This document shows, piece by piece, positions 6,759-13,816 of a stretch of 13,952 bases of DNA. The notes under the pieces were generated by a model that saw only the letters and a program-made list of their open reading frames with translations, ran no database searches and was not told the DNA's origin. A program made the translations under genes and the position numbers. How positions within the stretch are numbered: position 1 is the first letter of the stretch; every line of letters starts with the position of its first letter. Source of the DNA: CAYTCZ01 sp964436315 (GTDB lineage Bacteria > Actinomycetota > Thermoleophilia > Gaiellales > Gaiellaceae); contig CAYTCZ010000108.1 in the NCBI GenBank assembly GCA_964436315.1, positions 1 to 13,952 on the forward strand, read 5' to 3'.

Positions 6759-8038
6759 GCTGATTCCTTTGTACTCAGCGAGCGTCTCGGAACCGTTACG
6801 GACGGAGAGCGTCCGTTGTCGTCAGCGCGAATCCACAGCGAGAGGTGCGCCGGCTGCATCGCGTTCCTTACGACCGCCTGGAGTTCGCCGCACAGGGCAT
6901 CGAGATCGATTTCTTCGCGGAGCCGGGCATTGAAGGCCTCGACGGTCTGCTCGGCGTCGTACCTGCGGCGATAGAACCGTCGATCGACGAGCGCCTGGAT
7001 TCGGCTCCGAACAGGACGAAAGAGCGCCGCGACCGCAAGCGTCGAGATCGCGATTGCAAGGTCGGAACCCCCGGCGAAGGATGAGAAGACCTGTTGGAGC
7101 GCGAGCACGATTCCGAAGTACGCACCGGCCAGAAGGGCCGTCAGGACGCCGTAGACGAGCGTCCGGCGGATGATCAGGTCGATCTCGTAGAGCCGATACT
7201 TGAAGATGGCGAGGCCGGTGGCGACTGGGATCGCAGTCAAGGCGATGACGATCAGGACCTGGGTGATCGCCACGGCGTCCTCCGATATGGCCGACGCGGG
7301 TACCTCGAGGAGGAAGCTGACCGCGGCAAGAGCGCCGGCTGCAGTGATCCACTTCAGCTGCGCTCGTTCCTCTCCGTGTGCTCGACGAAAGCGAGCGATC
7401 AGCGCGATCGCAGCGAGGGCAGAACTCGCAAAGAACACGGCCCAGCCGATTCCATAGAAAGCGTCGAGAATCCCGTTCGTCCTCTCGACCCCATACGGGT
7501 TCTCCACGAACTTGAAGGGCTCATCATCCAGCGGTCCCGGTCTCAGCGCCACCCCCACGCAGCCGATCACGAGCCCGAGGAGAGCGAGCGACGCGAAGGG
7601 GCGCCAACGCGGCGAGAGAAGTCGCCCATTGGGAAACAGCAGGAGGACGAAAACGCCCCCGAGGAAGAATCCCGGTACATAGAGCCAGAGCGAAAGCCAG
7701 GCCATCGTCTCACCGCCCGCAAGCGAGCCGGGAGCGGCGATCAGCGCATGCACCCCAAGCTCGAACGCGAAGACACCGCCCGTGAGGAACAGTCCTGCCC
7801 CTAAGAACAGCCAGCCGACGATGTTCTCTGGGCGGCGAGAGGCGATCAGGGCGCCGACAGTCGGGAAGGCAAGGAGCGGGACGAAGCCGACAGCGTCGGC
7901 GGCGCGAGACTCGAAGAGGAGCGGGGCCGCTACCGGGGCAGAGTAGTCGAGGGCCACAAGCACGAGGTAGGCGACATCGAGCGTGGCGCAGAGAGCGAAG
8001 AGCGACCAGGCGAGAAGAGCTGTGGTGCGGCGGCTCAT
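6755..8038 (-). CDS. Polytopic membrane sensor-like protein, paralogue 1
   Basis: A 427-residue integral membrane protein with about ten hydrophobic segments (near 8-30, 48-66, 75-97, 113-136, 147-166, 195-216, 229-247, 257-278, 296-316 and 323-340). A cytosolic tail follows: VDRRFYRRRYDAEQTVEAF, then ARLREEIDLDALCGELQAVV and QPAHLSLWIR. This tail is commonly seen in actinobacterial membrane proteins linked to GAF, kinase or phosphatase domains, but here the protein stops after the tail and the GAF-SpoIIE protein begins at an overlapping ATGA. The two may work as a split receptor. Over its last 125 aligned residues it matches the upstream gene at 97 positions (78%, counted by hand). The start ATG has GAGGT 6 bases upstream and overlaps the previous stop by ATGA. 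The ligand is unknown. Confidence 0.82.
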   Translation of the reverse strand: MSRRTTALLAWSLFALCATLDVAYLVLVALDYSAPVAAPLLFESRAADAVGFVPLLAFPTVGALIASRRPENIVGWLFLGAGLFLTGGVFAFELGVHALIAAPGSLAGGETMAWLSLWLYVPGFFLGGVFVLLLFPNGRLLSPRWRPFASLALLGLVIGCVGVALRPGPLDDEPFKFVENPYGVERTNGILDAFYGIGWAVFFASSALAAIALIARFRRAHGEERAQLKWITAAGALAAVSFLLEVPASAISEDAVAITQVLIVIALTAIPVATGLAIFKYRLYEIDLIIRRTLVYGVLTALLAGAYFGIVLALQQVFSSFAGGSDLAIAISTLAVAALFRPVRSRIQALVDRRFYRRRYDAEQTVEAFNARLREEIDLDALCGELQAVVRNAMQPAHLSLWIRADDNGRSPSVTVPRRSLSTKESA

Positions 8039-9210
8039 CGCCGCACCTCGCGAAGCCAGAGTGAAACGTGCGCCGGCCGCATCGTCTCGGTCACCACAGT
8101 CCGCAGCTCGATGTCGAGCGCCTCGAGGTCGATCTCCTCGCGCAGCCGGGCGCTGAAGGCCTCGAGCGTCTGCTCGGCGTCGTACTTGCGGCGGTAGAAG
8201 CGCCGGTCGACAGCGTTCTGGATCCGGCGACGTGCCGGCACGAAGAGCGCTGCCACCGCGAGCGTGGAGACGGCGATTGCAAGATCGGAGCCGCCGGCGA
8301 ACGAGGAGAAGACCTGCTGAAGCGAAACGACGATCGCGAAGTACGCACCCGCCAGGACCGCTGTCAGCGCGCCGTAGACGAGCGTCCGGCGAATCACGAT
8401 GTCGATGCCGTACAGGCGATACTTCAGAACCGCAATCGCCGTTGTGACAACGATGGCGAGGGGTGCAAGAACGACGAACGCCGCAGCCCAGTCATAGAAG
8501 GAAAAGAAGGATGCACCGAGGATCAGCGCCATCGCCCAGAGGACCGCACCGGCCGCGACCCACTTGAGCTGCTGCCGCTCGTCGCCGCGGGCTCGTCTGA
8601 GACGGACAACAAGCGAGGTCGCGGCGGCGGCGATGGCCGCAAGGAGCAGTCCGGCGCCGAGGACCGCGAGCGTCCTGAGGGTGACTCCGGCGCCCTCGAT
8701 CCCGTGCGGGTTCTCGATTGACGAGAACTCGGGGTTTGATTGGAGGTTTCTCGGCTCGAGGGCGAAACCGAGAAATGCGAGAGCGAGGCCGACCGCAGTT
8801 AGCCAAACGACCGGCCGCCAGCGGTCCGAGGCCAAGTGCCCACTGGGGAAGAAGAGCAGGATGAGAATTGCCGGCATGAAGTCGGCAAGCGGCCAGATGA
8901 AGTCGGCAACCCAGGCCGCTTCTTCTGCAGCGGGGACCGCCGAGTCGTTGAGGACGCCGTACAGCGCGTAGGTAAAAACCAATCCGTACAGCACGATCAG
9001 CATCGCGGCTGCGAGGAAGATCCAAAGCATCGGGTTGGTCGGCTCTCGTGAAGCAACGATCAGTCCGAGAGTCGCAAACGCGACGACATAAACGATGTAG
9101 AAGAGTCCTTCAAAGTCTCCCGAGAGACTGAGCAGCACGAGGTCAGCCGCAAGCAGCGTCGCGATGGGCAGGAGCGTCAGCTTGGCGAGCCGCGGACTCA
9201 GCGCGCTCAT
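8035..9210 (-). CDS. Polytopic membrane sensor-like protein, paralogue 2
   Basis: A 391-residue membrane protein of the same build as its downstream neighbour: roughly ten hydrophobic segments, then the cytosolic tail VDRRFYRRKYDAEQTLEAF, ARLREEIDLEALDIELRTVV and RPAHVSLWLR. The last 125 residues are 78% identical to the neighbour while the N-terminal halves differ much more, which fits a tandem duplication in which the sensing half diverged and the output half stayed fixed. The start is set at ATG 9210, just before the first helix; the frame stays open to 9348 (ATGs at 9333 and 9348) but would add a polar 46-residue stretch unlike the paralogue. Purine-rich GAGGAGAGAG lies upstream. It is the first gene of the six-gene operon and divergent from the BTAD regulator. 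The signal sensed is unknown. Confidence 0.8.
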   Translation of the reverse strand: MSALSPRLAKLTLLPIATLLAADLVLLSLSGDFEGLFYIVYVVAFATLGLIVASREPTNPMLWIFLAAAMLIVLYGLVFTYALYGVLNDSAVPAAEEAAWVADFIWPLADFMPAILILLFFPSGHLASDRWRPVVWLTAVGLALAFLGFALEPRNLQSNPEFSSIENPHGIEGAGVTLRTLAVLGAGLLLAAIAAAATSLVVRLRRARGDERQQLKWVAAGAVLWAMALILGASFFSFYDWAAAFVVLAPLAIVVTTAIAVLKYRLYGIDIVIRRTLVYGALTAVLAGAYFAIVVSLQQVFSSFAGGSDLAIAVSTLAVAALFVPARRRIQNAVDRRFYRRKYDAEQTLEAFSARLREEIDLEALDIELRTVVTETMRPAHVSLWLREVRR

Positions 9211-9355
9211 GCCTGGATTCTCTCTCCTCTCGGCCTCCTCGTCGACAGCGGCAGCGCCACCCCTGTACTCTCGAGCGATCCGCGTTGTGCCGCTATGCTC
9301 AGTACCGCATCCGCGGTTGGGTTCTCTTTCCATTCTTCCCCGAAGCATCCCAGCC

Positions 9356-9377
9356 GACCGTTCCGAGATCGTTACGA
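9356..9377 (+). repeat. Tandem 11-bp direct repeat, regulator promoter
   Basis: GACCGTTCCGA (9356-9366) is followed immediately by GATCGTTACGA (9367-9377), identical at 9 of 11 positions. Each contains the core CGTTNCGA. Spacing of 11 bp places both on one face of the helix, the arrangement used by SARP-type winged-helix regulators. The reverse complement of 9360-9381 recurs almost intact at 12288-12311. Confidence 0.6.
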
Positions 9378-9398
9378 GAACCGTGACGGCACTAAACT

Positions 9399-9406
9399 CG
9401 TTGCGA
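9399..9406 (+). promoter_or_regulatory. Third CGTTNCGA core, next to GTG start
   Basis: CGTTGCGA is a third exact match to the core, 29 bases after the second and 5 bases before the GTG start of the BTAD regulator. A protein bound here would overlap the likely transcription start, which would favour repression; alternatively the CGTT is a promoter -10 element. Function is inferred only. Confidence 0.4.
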
Positions 9407-9410
9407 ACCA

Positions 9411-12236
9411 GTGGGGAAGACAGCGCGCCAACTCACGCTCTCACTGCTCGGCACTCCCAAAGCCGAGGTCGACGGCAACGCGATCGAGGTTGACACGCGA
9501 AAGGCGATCGCGCTGCTCGCCTATCTCGCCGTTACGGGTGAGCGCCAACCTCGCGACTCCCTCGCGTATCTCCTCTGGCCCGACTACGATCACCAGCGGT
9601 CACGCGCCGCGCTTCGCCGGACGCTCTCGACCTTGAAGACAGCGCTGGGCGGCGAGTGGATCCACGCGGATCGCAAGACCGTAACGCTCGATCGCGAGCG
9701 TCTCTCGGTGGACGTGGACGAGTTCCGCCGCTGCCTGGACGAATGCGCAACCCATGGTCACTCGTCTTCAGAATCGTGCCCGCTCTGCCTCAAGCCTCTC
9801 AGCAACGCGGCCGCTCTCTACCGCGATGAGTTTCTCGCTGGATTCGGTGTTCGCGACTCGGTTCCGTTCGACGACTGGCAACTCTTTCAATCAGCCGAGC
9901 TCCGTCGCGACGTGACGACAGCGCTCGATCGCCTCGCCGACGGACTCAGTGCGCAGGGGAACTACGAGCAGGCGATTTCTCACACGAGGAGGCGGCTCGC
10001 GCTCGACCCGCTCCACGAGCCGGCACATCGCCGTTTGATGCAGCTCTACGCGTTGAGCGGACAGCGATCGTCAGCGCTCAGCCAGTACCGCGAGTGCGTG
10101 CGCATGCTCGACCACGAACTCGGCGTGGCGCCTCTGGACGAGACGAGTCTCCTGTACCGGGCAATCCGGGAGGGCTCGGAAGGGCCGGAAGAGCCGCAGT
10201 TGGTGAGTGCACCGGTCGACTCACGGCCTCGACCGCACCCGCTGGTCGGACGCAAGGTCGAGTGGCGAGCCTTCCTCGAAACCTACGAGGCGGTTGGTCC
10301 CGACGGTCGCTTCCTGGGTATTGAGGGAGAAGCAGGAATCGGCAAGACGCGGCTCGGAAACGAGTTCGTCGGATGGGCCAAAGACCAAGGGGCGGTTGGC
10401 GTTGAGATCCGCTGCTTCGAAGGCGAGGACGCCCTTGCCTATGGACCGATCATCGAGCTACTGCGGGGCGTTCTTCGCGAGGGCGACCCATCGAGAGTAG
10501 AGGAAAGATCGCTGGCCGAGGTTTCTCGACTGTTGCCTGAACTCGGTCAGCCGCCAATGTCTTTGCTCGACGGGCTCGCGGCCCAGGCTCACTTTCACGA
10601 GGCCATCGCCTCGGTCCTCGCCGCAGCAGCTTCGTCACAGCCGCCGGCCGTGTTCTTCATCGACGACATCCATTGGGCCGACGAGGCATCGCTTCGGACG
10701 CTGAGCTACACGCTTCGGCGGCTCGATGGCAGCGCGATGCTCATTTCGGCGAGCTGGCGCGCTGAAGAGATCGCGGCAGGGTCGTCCCTGCAACGGCTGC
10801 TCGCAGACGTCGTCGCGGCCGGAGCGGGACAGGTCGTCTCGCTTGGGCGGCTAGATCTTTCCGACGTTTCAGAGCTCGTTGAGGACGCGGGCGCGAGCGC
10901 AGAAGTGGCCACGCGCATCTACGAGGAAACGGAAGGGATCCCGCTCTTTGTCGTCGAGTACCTCGAGGCTCTGATGGACGCCGACGACGCAGACGAAACG
11001 GATCTGCCGCTCCCGAGTCGAGTCCGGGATCTCCTTCGCGCTCGCCTCTCTACTCTCGGTGGGGTCGCTGAACAGGTCCTCGCCGCCGGCGCGGCCGTTG
11101 GTCGGTCGTTCGACTTCGAGACGGTGCGAGACTCAAGCGGCCGAACCGACGAGGAGACCGTCGAGGCGCTCGAGGAACTCTCAAAGCGCGGTGTGATCCG
11201 CGAGCAGGAAGACGGGGACTACGACTTTCGACACGAACAGACGCGGGCCGTGGTCTACGAAGGTACGAGTCTCGCGAGGAGGCGGTTGCTGCATGGGCGT
11301 ATCGCGGACGCACTCGCCTTAAGTGCGCACCGCGAAGAGGCGGCAAGTGCAATCGCCGAACACTTGCGACGAGCCGGCCGAGATGAAGAGGCTGCCGCGT
11401 ACTTCATGCTGGCAGGCGGACATGCGCGTCGCCTCTATGCGAACGATGAGGCGCTGTTGCACTTCAAGGCCGCCCTTGGCCTCGGCCATCCGGACGCGGC
11501 GGCAATTCACGAGGAGATCGGCGACCTGCAGACTCTTGACGGAGACTACGCCGGCGCTCTGGCGAGCTACGAGGCCGCAGCGGCTATCTCAGGCCGCGAG
11601 CGGCTGGCCACCATCGAGCACAAGCTTGGAGCTGTGCACCAGCGCCGCGGGGAGTGGCACGTTGCCCTCGATCACTATCGGGCCGCGGACGAGGCGATGG
11701 TCGACGGCGCCGACGCTCAGCGTGCGCGCCTCGAGGCTGACCGAAGCCTCAGTGCGCATCGGCTCGGATCGGCCGAAGAAGCGCAAGCCCATGCAGCCAA
11801 AGCACTGGCACTTGCCAAGCGGGCAGGCGATCGTCAATCGCTCGCGCAGGCGCACAACATTCTCGGCATCCTCGCAACGAGCCGAGGCGATCATGCCGCG
11901 GCCCGAGAACACTTAGAACAAAGCCTCATGCTGGCTGAAGCGCTCGGCGAGCCGACCGCCCAAATCGCCGCCCTCAACAACCTCGCACTTGCGCATCGGG
12001 CCGACGGTGAGTTGGAACGGGCGATCGAGCTCACCGAGGCTGCCATCGCCGCCTGCGCACAGGAAGGCGATCGTCACCACGAAGCGGCGCTTCGGAACAA
12101 TCTCGCCGACTTCCTGCGGGCTGCCGGCCGAGACGACAAGGCGATGGAGGAGCTCAAGGAGGCTGTTGCGATCTTCGCCGACATCGGCGAGGAGGGGACG
12201 ATGGAGCCTGAGATCTGGAAGCTCGTCGAGTGGTGA
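9411..12236 (+). CDS. BTAD/AAA ATPase/TPR transcriptional regulator (SARP-like)
   Basis: A 941-residue regulator. Residues 8-100 form a winged-helix of the OmpR/SARP type (SLLGTPKAEVDG, LLAYLAVTGERQPRDSLAYL, RAALRRTLSTLK). Residues about 102-255 are the all-helical BTAD domain (VDEFRRCLDE, YRDEFLAGF, LALDPLHEPAHRRLMQLYAL, LDHELGVAP). Residues 275-540 are an AAA/STAND-type ATPase with Walker A GEAGIGKT (306-313) and Walker B VFFIDDIHWAD (414-424). Residues about 640-930 are TPR-like helical repeats. There is no C-terminal LuxR-type HTH, so DNA binding must use the N-terminus. Cys108, Cys112, His115, His117, Cys123 and Cys126 form a possible metal site. GTG 9411 is the first start after an in-frame TAA at 9393 and has no Shine-Dalgarno. 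Divergent from the sensor operon. Confidence 0.9.
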   Translation: MGKTARQLTLSLLGTPKAEVDGNAIEVDTRKAIALLAYLAVTGERQPRDSLAYLLWPDYDHQRSRAALRRTLSTLKTALGGEWIHADRKTVTLDRERLSVDVDEFRRCLDECATHGHSSSESCPLCLKPLSNAAALYRDEFLAGFGVRDSVPFDDWQLFQSAELRRDVTTALDRLADGLSAQGNYEQAISHTRRRLALDPLHEPAHRRLMQLYALSGQRSSALSQYRECVRMLDHELGVAPLDETSLLYRAIREGSEGPEEPQLVSAPVDSRPRPHPLVGRKVEWRAFLETYEAVGPDGRFLGIEGEAGIGKTRLGNEFVGWAKDQGAVGVEIRCFEGEDALAYGPIIELLRGVLREGDPSRVEERSLAEVSRLLPELGQPPMSLLDGLAAQAHFHEAIASVLAAAASSQPPAVFFIDDIHWADEASLRTLSYTLRRLDGSAMLISASWRAEEIAAGSSLQRLLADVVAAGAGQVVSLGRLDLSDVSELVEDAGASAEVATRIYEETEGIPLFVVEYLEALMDADDADETDLPLPSRVRDLLRARLSTLGGVAEQVLAAGAAVGRSFDFETVRDSSGRTDEETVEALEELSKRGVIREQEDGDYDFRHEQTRAVVYEGTSLARRRLLHGRIADALALSAHREEAASAIAEHLRRAGRDEEAAAYFMLAGGHARRLYANDEALLHFKAALGLGHPDAAAIHEEIGDLQTLDGDYAGALASYEAAAAISGRERLATIEHKLGAVHQRRGEWHVALDHYRAADEAMVDGADAQRARLEADRSLSAHRLGSAEEAQAHAAKALALAKRAGDRQSLAQAHNILGILATSRGDHAAAREHLEQSLMLAEALGEPTAQIAALNNLALAHRADGELERAIELTEAAIAACAQEGDRHHEAALRNNLADFLRAAGRDDKAMEELKEAVAIFADIGEEGTMEPEIWKLVEW

Positions 12237-12268
12237 TCAGTTCAAGGCCCACAGCAAACGGCTGCGCT

Positions 12269-12315
12269 TCGTAACGATTCCCGTTGCGTTCTCGGAACGA
12301 TCGGTCGGAACACTA
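12269..12315 (+). promoter_or_regulatory. TCGNAACG repeats before small membrane gene
   Basis: Three direct copies: TCGTAACGATT (12269-12279), TCGGAACGATC (12292-12302) and a weaker TCGGAACACTA (12305-12315), spaced 23 and 13 bases. A partial inverted core CGTTGCGT lies at 12282-12289. The stretch 12288-12311 matches the reverse complement of 9360-9381 at 21 of 22 positions apart from a GG insertion. The array ends 7 bases before ATG 12323 and so sits where a promoter or operator would be. Confidence 0.6.
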
Positions 12316-12322
12316 CGCCTTG

Positions 12323-12802
12323 ATGAAGAACGTGCGTCGCCGAGCTCTCTGGGTCGTGTTGGTGAGTGCCGTCATCGTGATCGTCACAGTGCTCCTCCAG
12401 GCGTTCTCGATCGTCGCCTACGTTCGTGGCGCCGGACAGGCGGCCCTGGACCTGCACGGTGCGAACTCGTTGGCCGTCCACCTCGGGCAACTCGGAATCA
12501 TCGTCGGTGCGATCTGGGCATGGTGGGGAAACTGGCGGGCGATCGGCCTTGCCGTCGTGTTCCTCATCCTCTCGGCGGCCCAGCTGTTGATGATCGGCGA
12601 CACCGACAAAGCCGGCGGCTGGGAACACGGCCTGCACGGGTTGCTCGCACTCATCGTGTTGCTCGCTGCGGCCGCCTATGCCCAGGTCGCGGCGCGGAGG
12701 CTTGAGATAGGTCGTCGGGACTCGCCGATACACAGCTCGGCTGACGGGACGTTAAAGCGCCACGACGTGGCACCGTCTGAACGACAGCTACTTAATGAAT
12801 GA
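12323..12802 (+). CDS. Small four-helix membrane protein, unknown function
   Basis: A 159-residue protein with four predicted membrane helices (about 9-31, 50-68, 72-91, 103-122) and a polar cytosolic tail (125-159). Histidines lie near the helix starts: His45 (LHGAN), His53 (VHLGQL), and His102 and His105 (EHGLHGLL). Such paired histidines occur in small haem- or metal-binding membrane proteins; a resemblance to DUF6220-type proteins is possible but unproven. ATG 12323 is preferred to TTG 12284 because it directly precedes a basic segment and the first helix; no Shine-Dalgarno is seen. It begins 86 bases after the BTAD regulator behind a set of repeats matching the regulator's own upstream region, so regulation by that protein is plausible. 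Its 3' end overlaps the convergent pirin gene by 15 bases. Confidence 0.75.
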   Translation: MKNVRRRALWVVLVSAVIVIVTVLLQAFSIVAYVRGAGQAALDLHGANSLAVHLGQLGIIVGAIWAWWGNWRAIGLAVVFLILSAAQLLMIGDTDKAGGWEHGLHGLLALIVLLAAAAYAQVAARRLEIGRRDSPIHSSADGTLKRHDVAPSERQLLNE

Positions 12803-13693
12803 ACCGTCCTGGAGTTCCGTGTACGCCTGCCGGAGCTCGTCTTCGGTGTTCATGACGATCGGTCCATACCAGGCGACCGGCTCTTCGATCGGCCGGCCCG
12901 AGACCAGCAGGAAGCGAATGCCCTCCTCCCCAGCCTGGACGACCACCTCGTCGCCGGTATCGAAGAGGACGAGCGTGCGGTTCGCGGTCTCTGCCGGAGC
13001 CGCCTCCGGCACCACAGGATCGCCGACCTGATCCGTCTTGACAGCGCGCGGACCCGACGCACCGCGAAAGTCGCCGCTCCCCTCAAAAACGTAGGCGAAG
13101 GCGTGCCGGAACGTCTCGACGGGAATCGCCTTGCGCTGACCCGGCGGTACATGGATGTCGAGGTATGACGGATCGGCAGCAATGCCTTCCACCGGTCCAC
13201 GCTGGCCCCAGAACTCCCCGCAGACGATTCGGACGTGCGTCCCGTCGTCGTCTGTGACCTCGGGGACGTCGCCCGAGAAGATGTCCTGGTACCTGGGGGC
13301 AGTCATCTTGCGTGACGCCGGGAGATTTGCCCACAGCTGAAAGCCGTGCATTCGGCCGCTCGTATCGCCCTGCGGCATCTCCTGGTGGAGGATTCCGCTG
13401 CCGGCGGTCATCCACTGTACGTCGCCCGAACCAAGCGTTCCGGCGTTGCCGAGGCTGTCGCCGTGGCTCACCGTGCCGGCAAGGACGTACGTGACGGTCT
13501 CGATCCCGCGGTGGGGGTGCCAGGGAAAGCCCGCGAGGTAGTCCTCCGGGTTCTCGTTTCGAAAGTCGTCGAGGAGGAGGAATGGATCGAACTCGCTGGT
13601 ATCGCCGAACCCGAAGGCACGGTGGAGCTTGACGCCGGCCCCCTCGATCGCGGGCTGGGCGGTCGCGATCTCCTTGACGGGTCGGATCGACAT
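12788..13693 (-). CDS. Pirin family protein
   Basis: A 301-residue bicupin. Metal ligands are His59 and His61 in FPWHPHRGIETVTYVLAG and His103 and Glu105 in SGILHQEMP, the same set and nearly the same numbering as human pirin. GFQLWANLPASRKM closes the first cupin, and FEGSGDF plus the VSGRPIEEPVAWYGPIVMNT tail mark the second. Bacterial pirins are iron enzymes or regulators: some act as quercetin 2,3-dioxygenase, others bind metabolic enzymes. The activity here cannot be told from sequence. The ATG has GGAAGG 7 bases upstream. Palindromes at 13711-13720 and 13727-13734 lie just before it. The stop TAG falls inside the convergent membrane-protein gene. The gene to its right runs the same way after 123 bases, so an operon is possible but unproven. 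Confidence 0.93.
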   Translation of the reverse strand: MSIRPVKEIATAQPAIEGAGVKLHRAFGFGDTSEFDPFLLLDDFRNENPEDYLAGFPWHPHRGIETVTYVLAGTVSHGDSLGNAGTLGSGDVQWMTAGSGILHQEMPQGDTSGRMHGFQLWANLPASRKMTAPRYQDIFSGDVPEVTDDDGTHVRIVCGEFWGQRGPVEGIAADPSYLDIHVPPGQRKAIPVETFRHAFAYVFEGSGDFRGASGPRAVKTDQVGDPVVPEAAPAETANRTLVLFDTGDEVVVQAGEEGIRFLLVSGRPIEEPVAWYGPIVMNTEDELRQAYTELQDGSFIK

Positions 13694-13710
13694 TGCACTC
13701 CCTTCCAGAA

Positions 13711-13734
13711 AAAGATCTTTGAGGCCTTCGCGAA
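13711..13734. promoter_or_regulatory. Palindromes upstream of pirin gene
   Basis: AAAGATCTTT (13711-13720) is a 10-bp perfect palindrome 17 bases before the pirin ATG. AGGCCT (13722-13727) and TTCGCGAA (13727-13734) follow. They lie where a repressor or promoter would act on the leftward pirin gene. Short palindromes arise by chance, so this is a weak call. Confidence 0.25.
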
Positions 13735-13816
13735 CAGACTAGCCCAGCGCTTCAGGGTCCCGACCTTCGACCTCAGCCAACGCTCCCAGTTCGACCTCGC
13801 CGGCTTGCCAGGTCGC

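Larger units (their letters stand above)
9211..9410. promoter_or_regulatory. 200-bp divergent promoter region
   Basis: This spacer separates the first gene of the leftward sensor/STAS operon from the rightward BTAD regulator, so it should hold promoters for both. Its right-hand part carries three CGTTNCGA cores (listed separately). For the rightward gene two readings are possible: TAAACT at 9393-9398 as a -10 hexamer, or GAAC (9378-9381), 17 bases, then CGTT (9399-9402), which resembles ECF-sigma promoters. Either would start the transcript almost at the GTG of 9411. I cannot name a convincing promoter for the leftward operon. Confidence 0.5.

Noticed and set aside
7094..7804. Rightward open frame of 236 codons
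   Set aside because: Antisense to membrane paralogue 1; the highly charged Glu/Arg-rich product is what reverse reading of hydrophobic codons produces.
9211..9348. 46-residue N-terminal extension of membrane paralogue 2
   Set aside because: The added stretch is polar and unlike the paralogue; the ATG at 9210 gives the expected start just before the first helix. The longer form cannot be fully excluded.
12242..12733. Leftward open frame of 163 codons
   Set aside because: Antisense to the small membrane protein; Asp/Glu/His-rich low-complexity product and no family signature, whereas the + strand frame gives four clean membrane helices.
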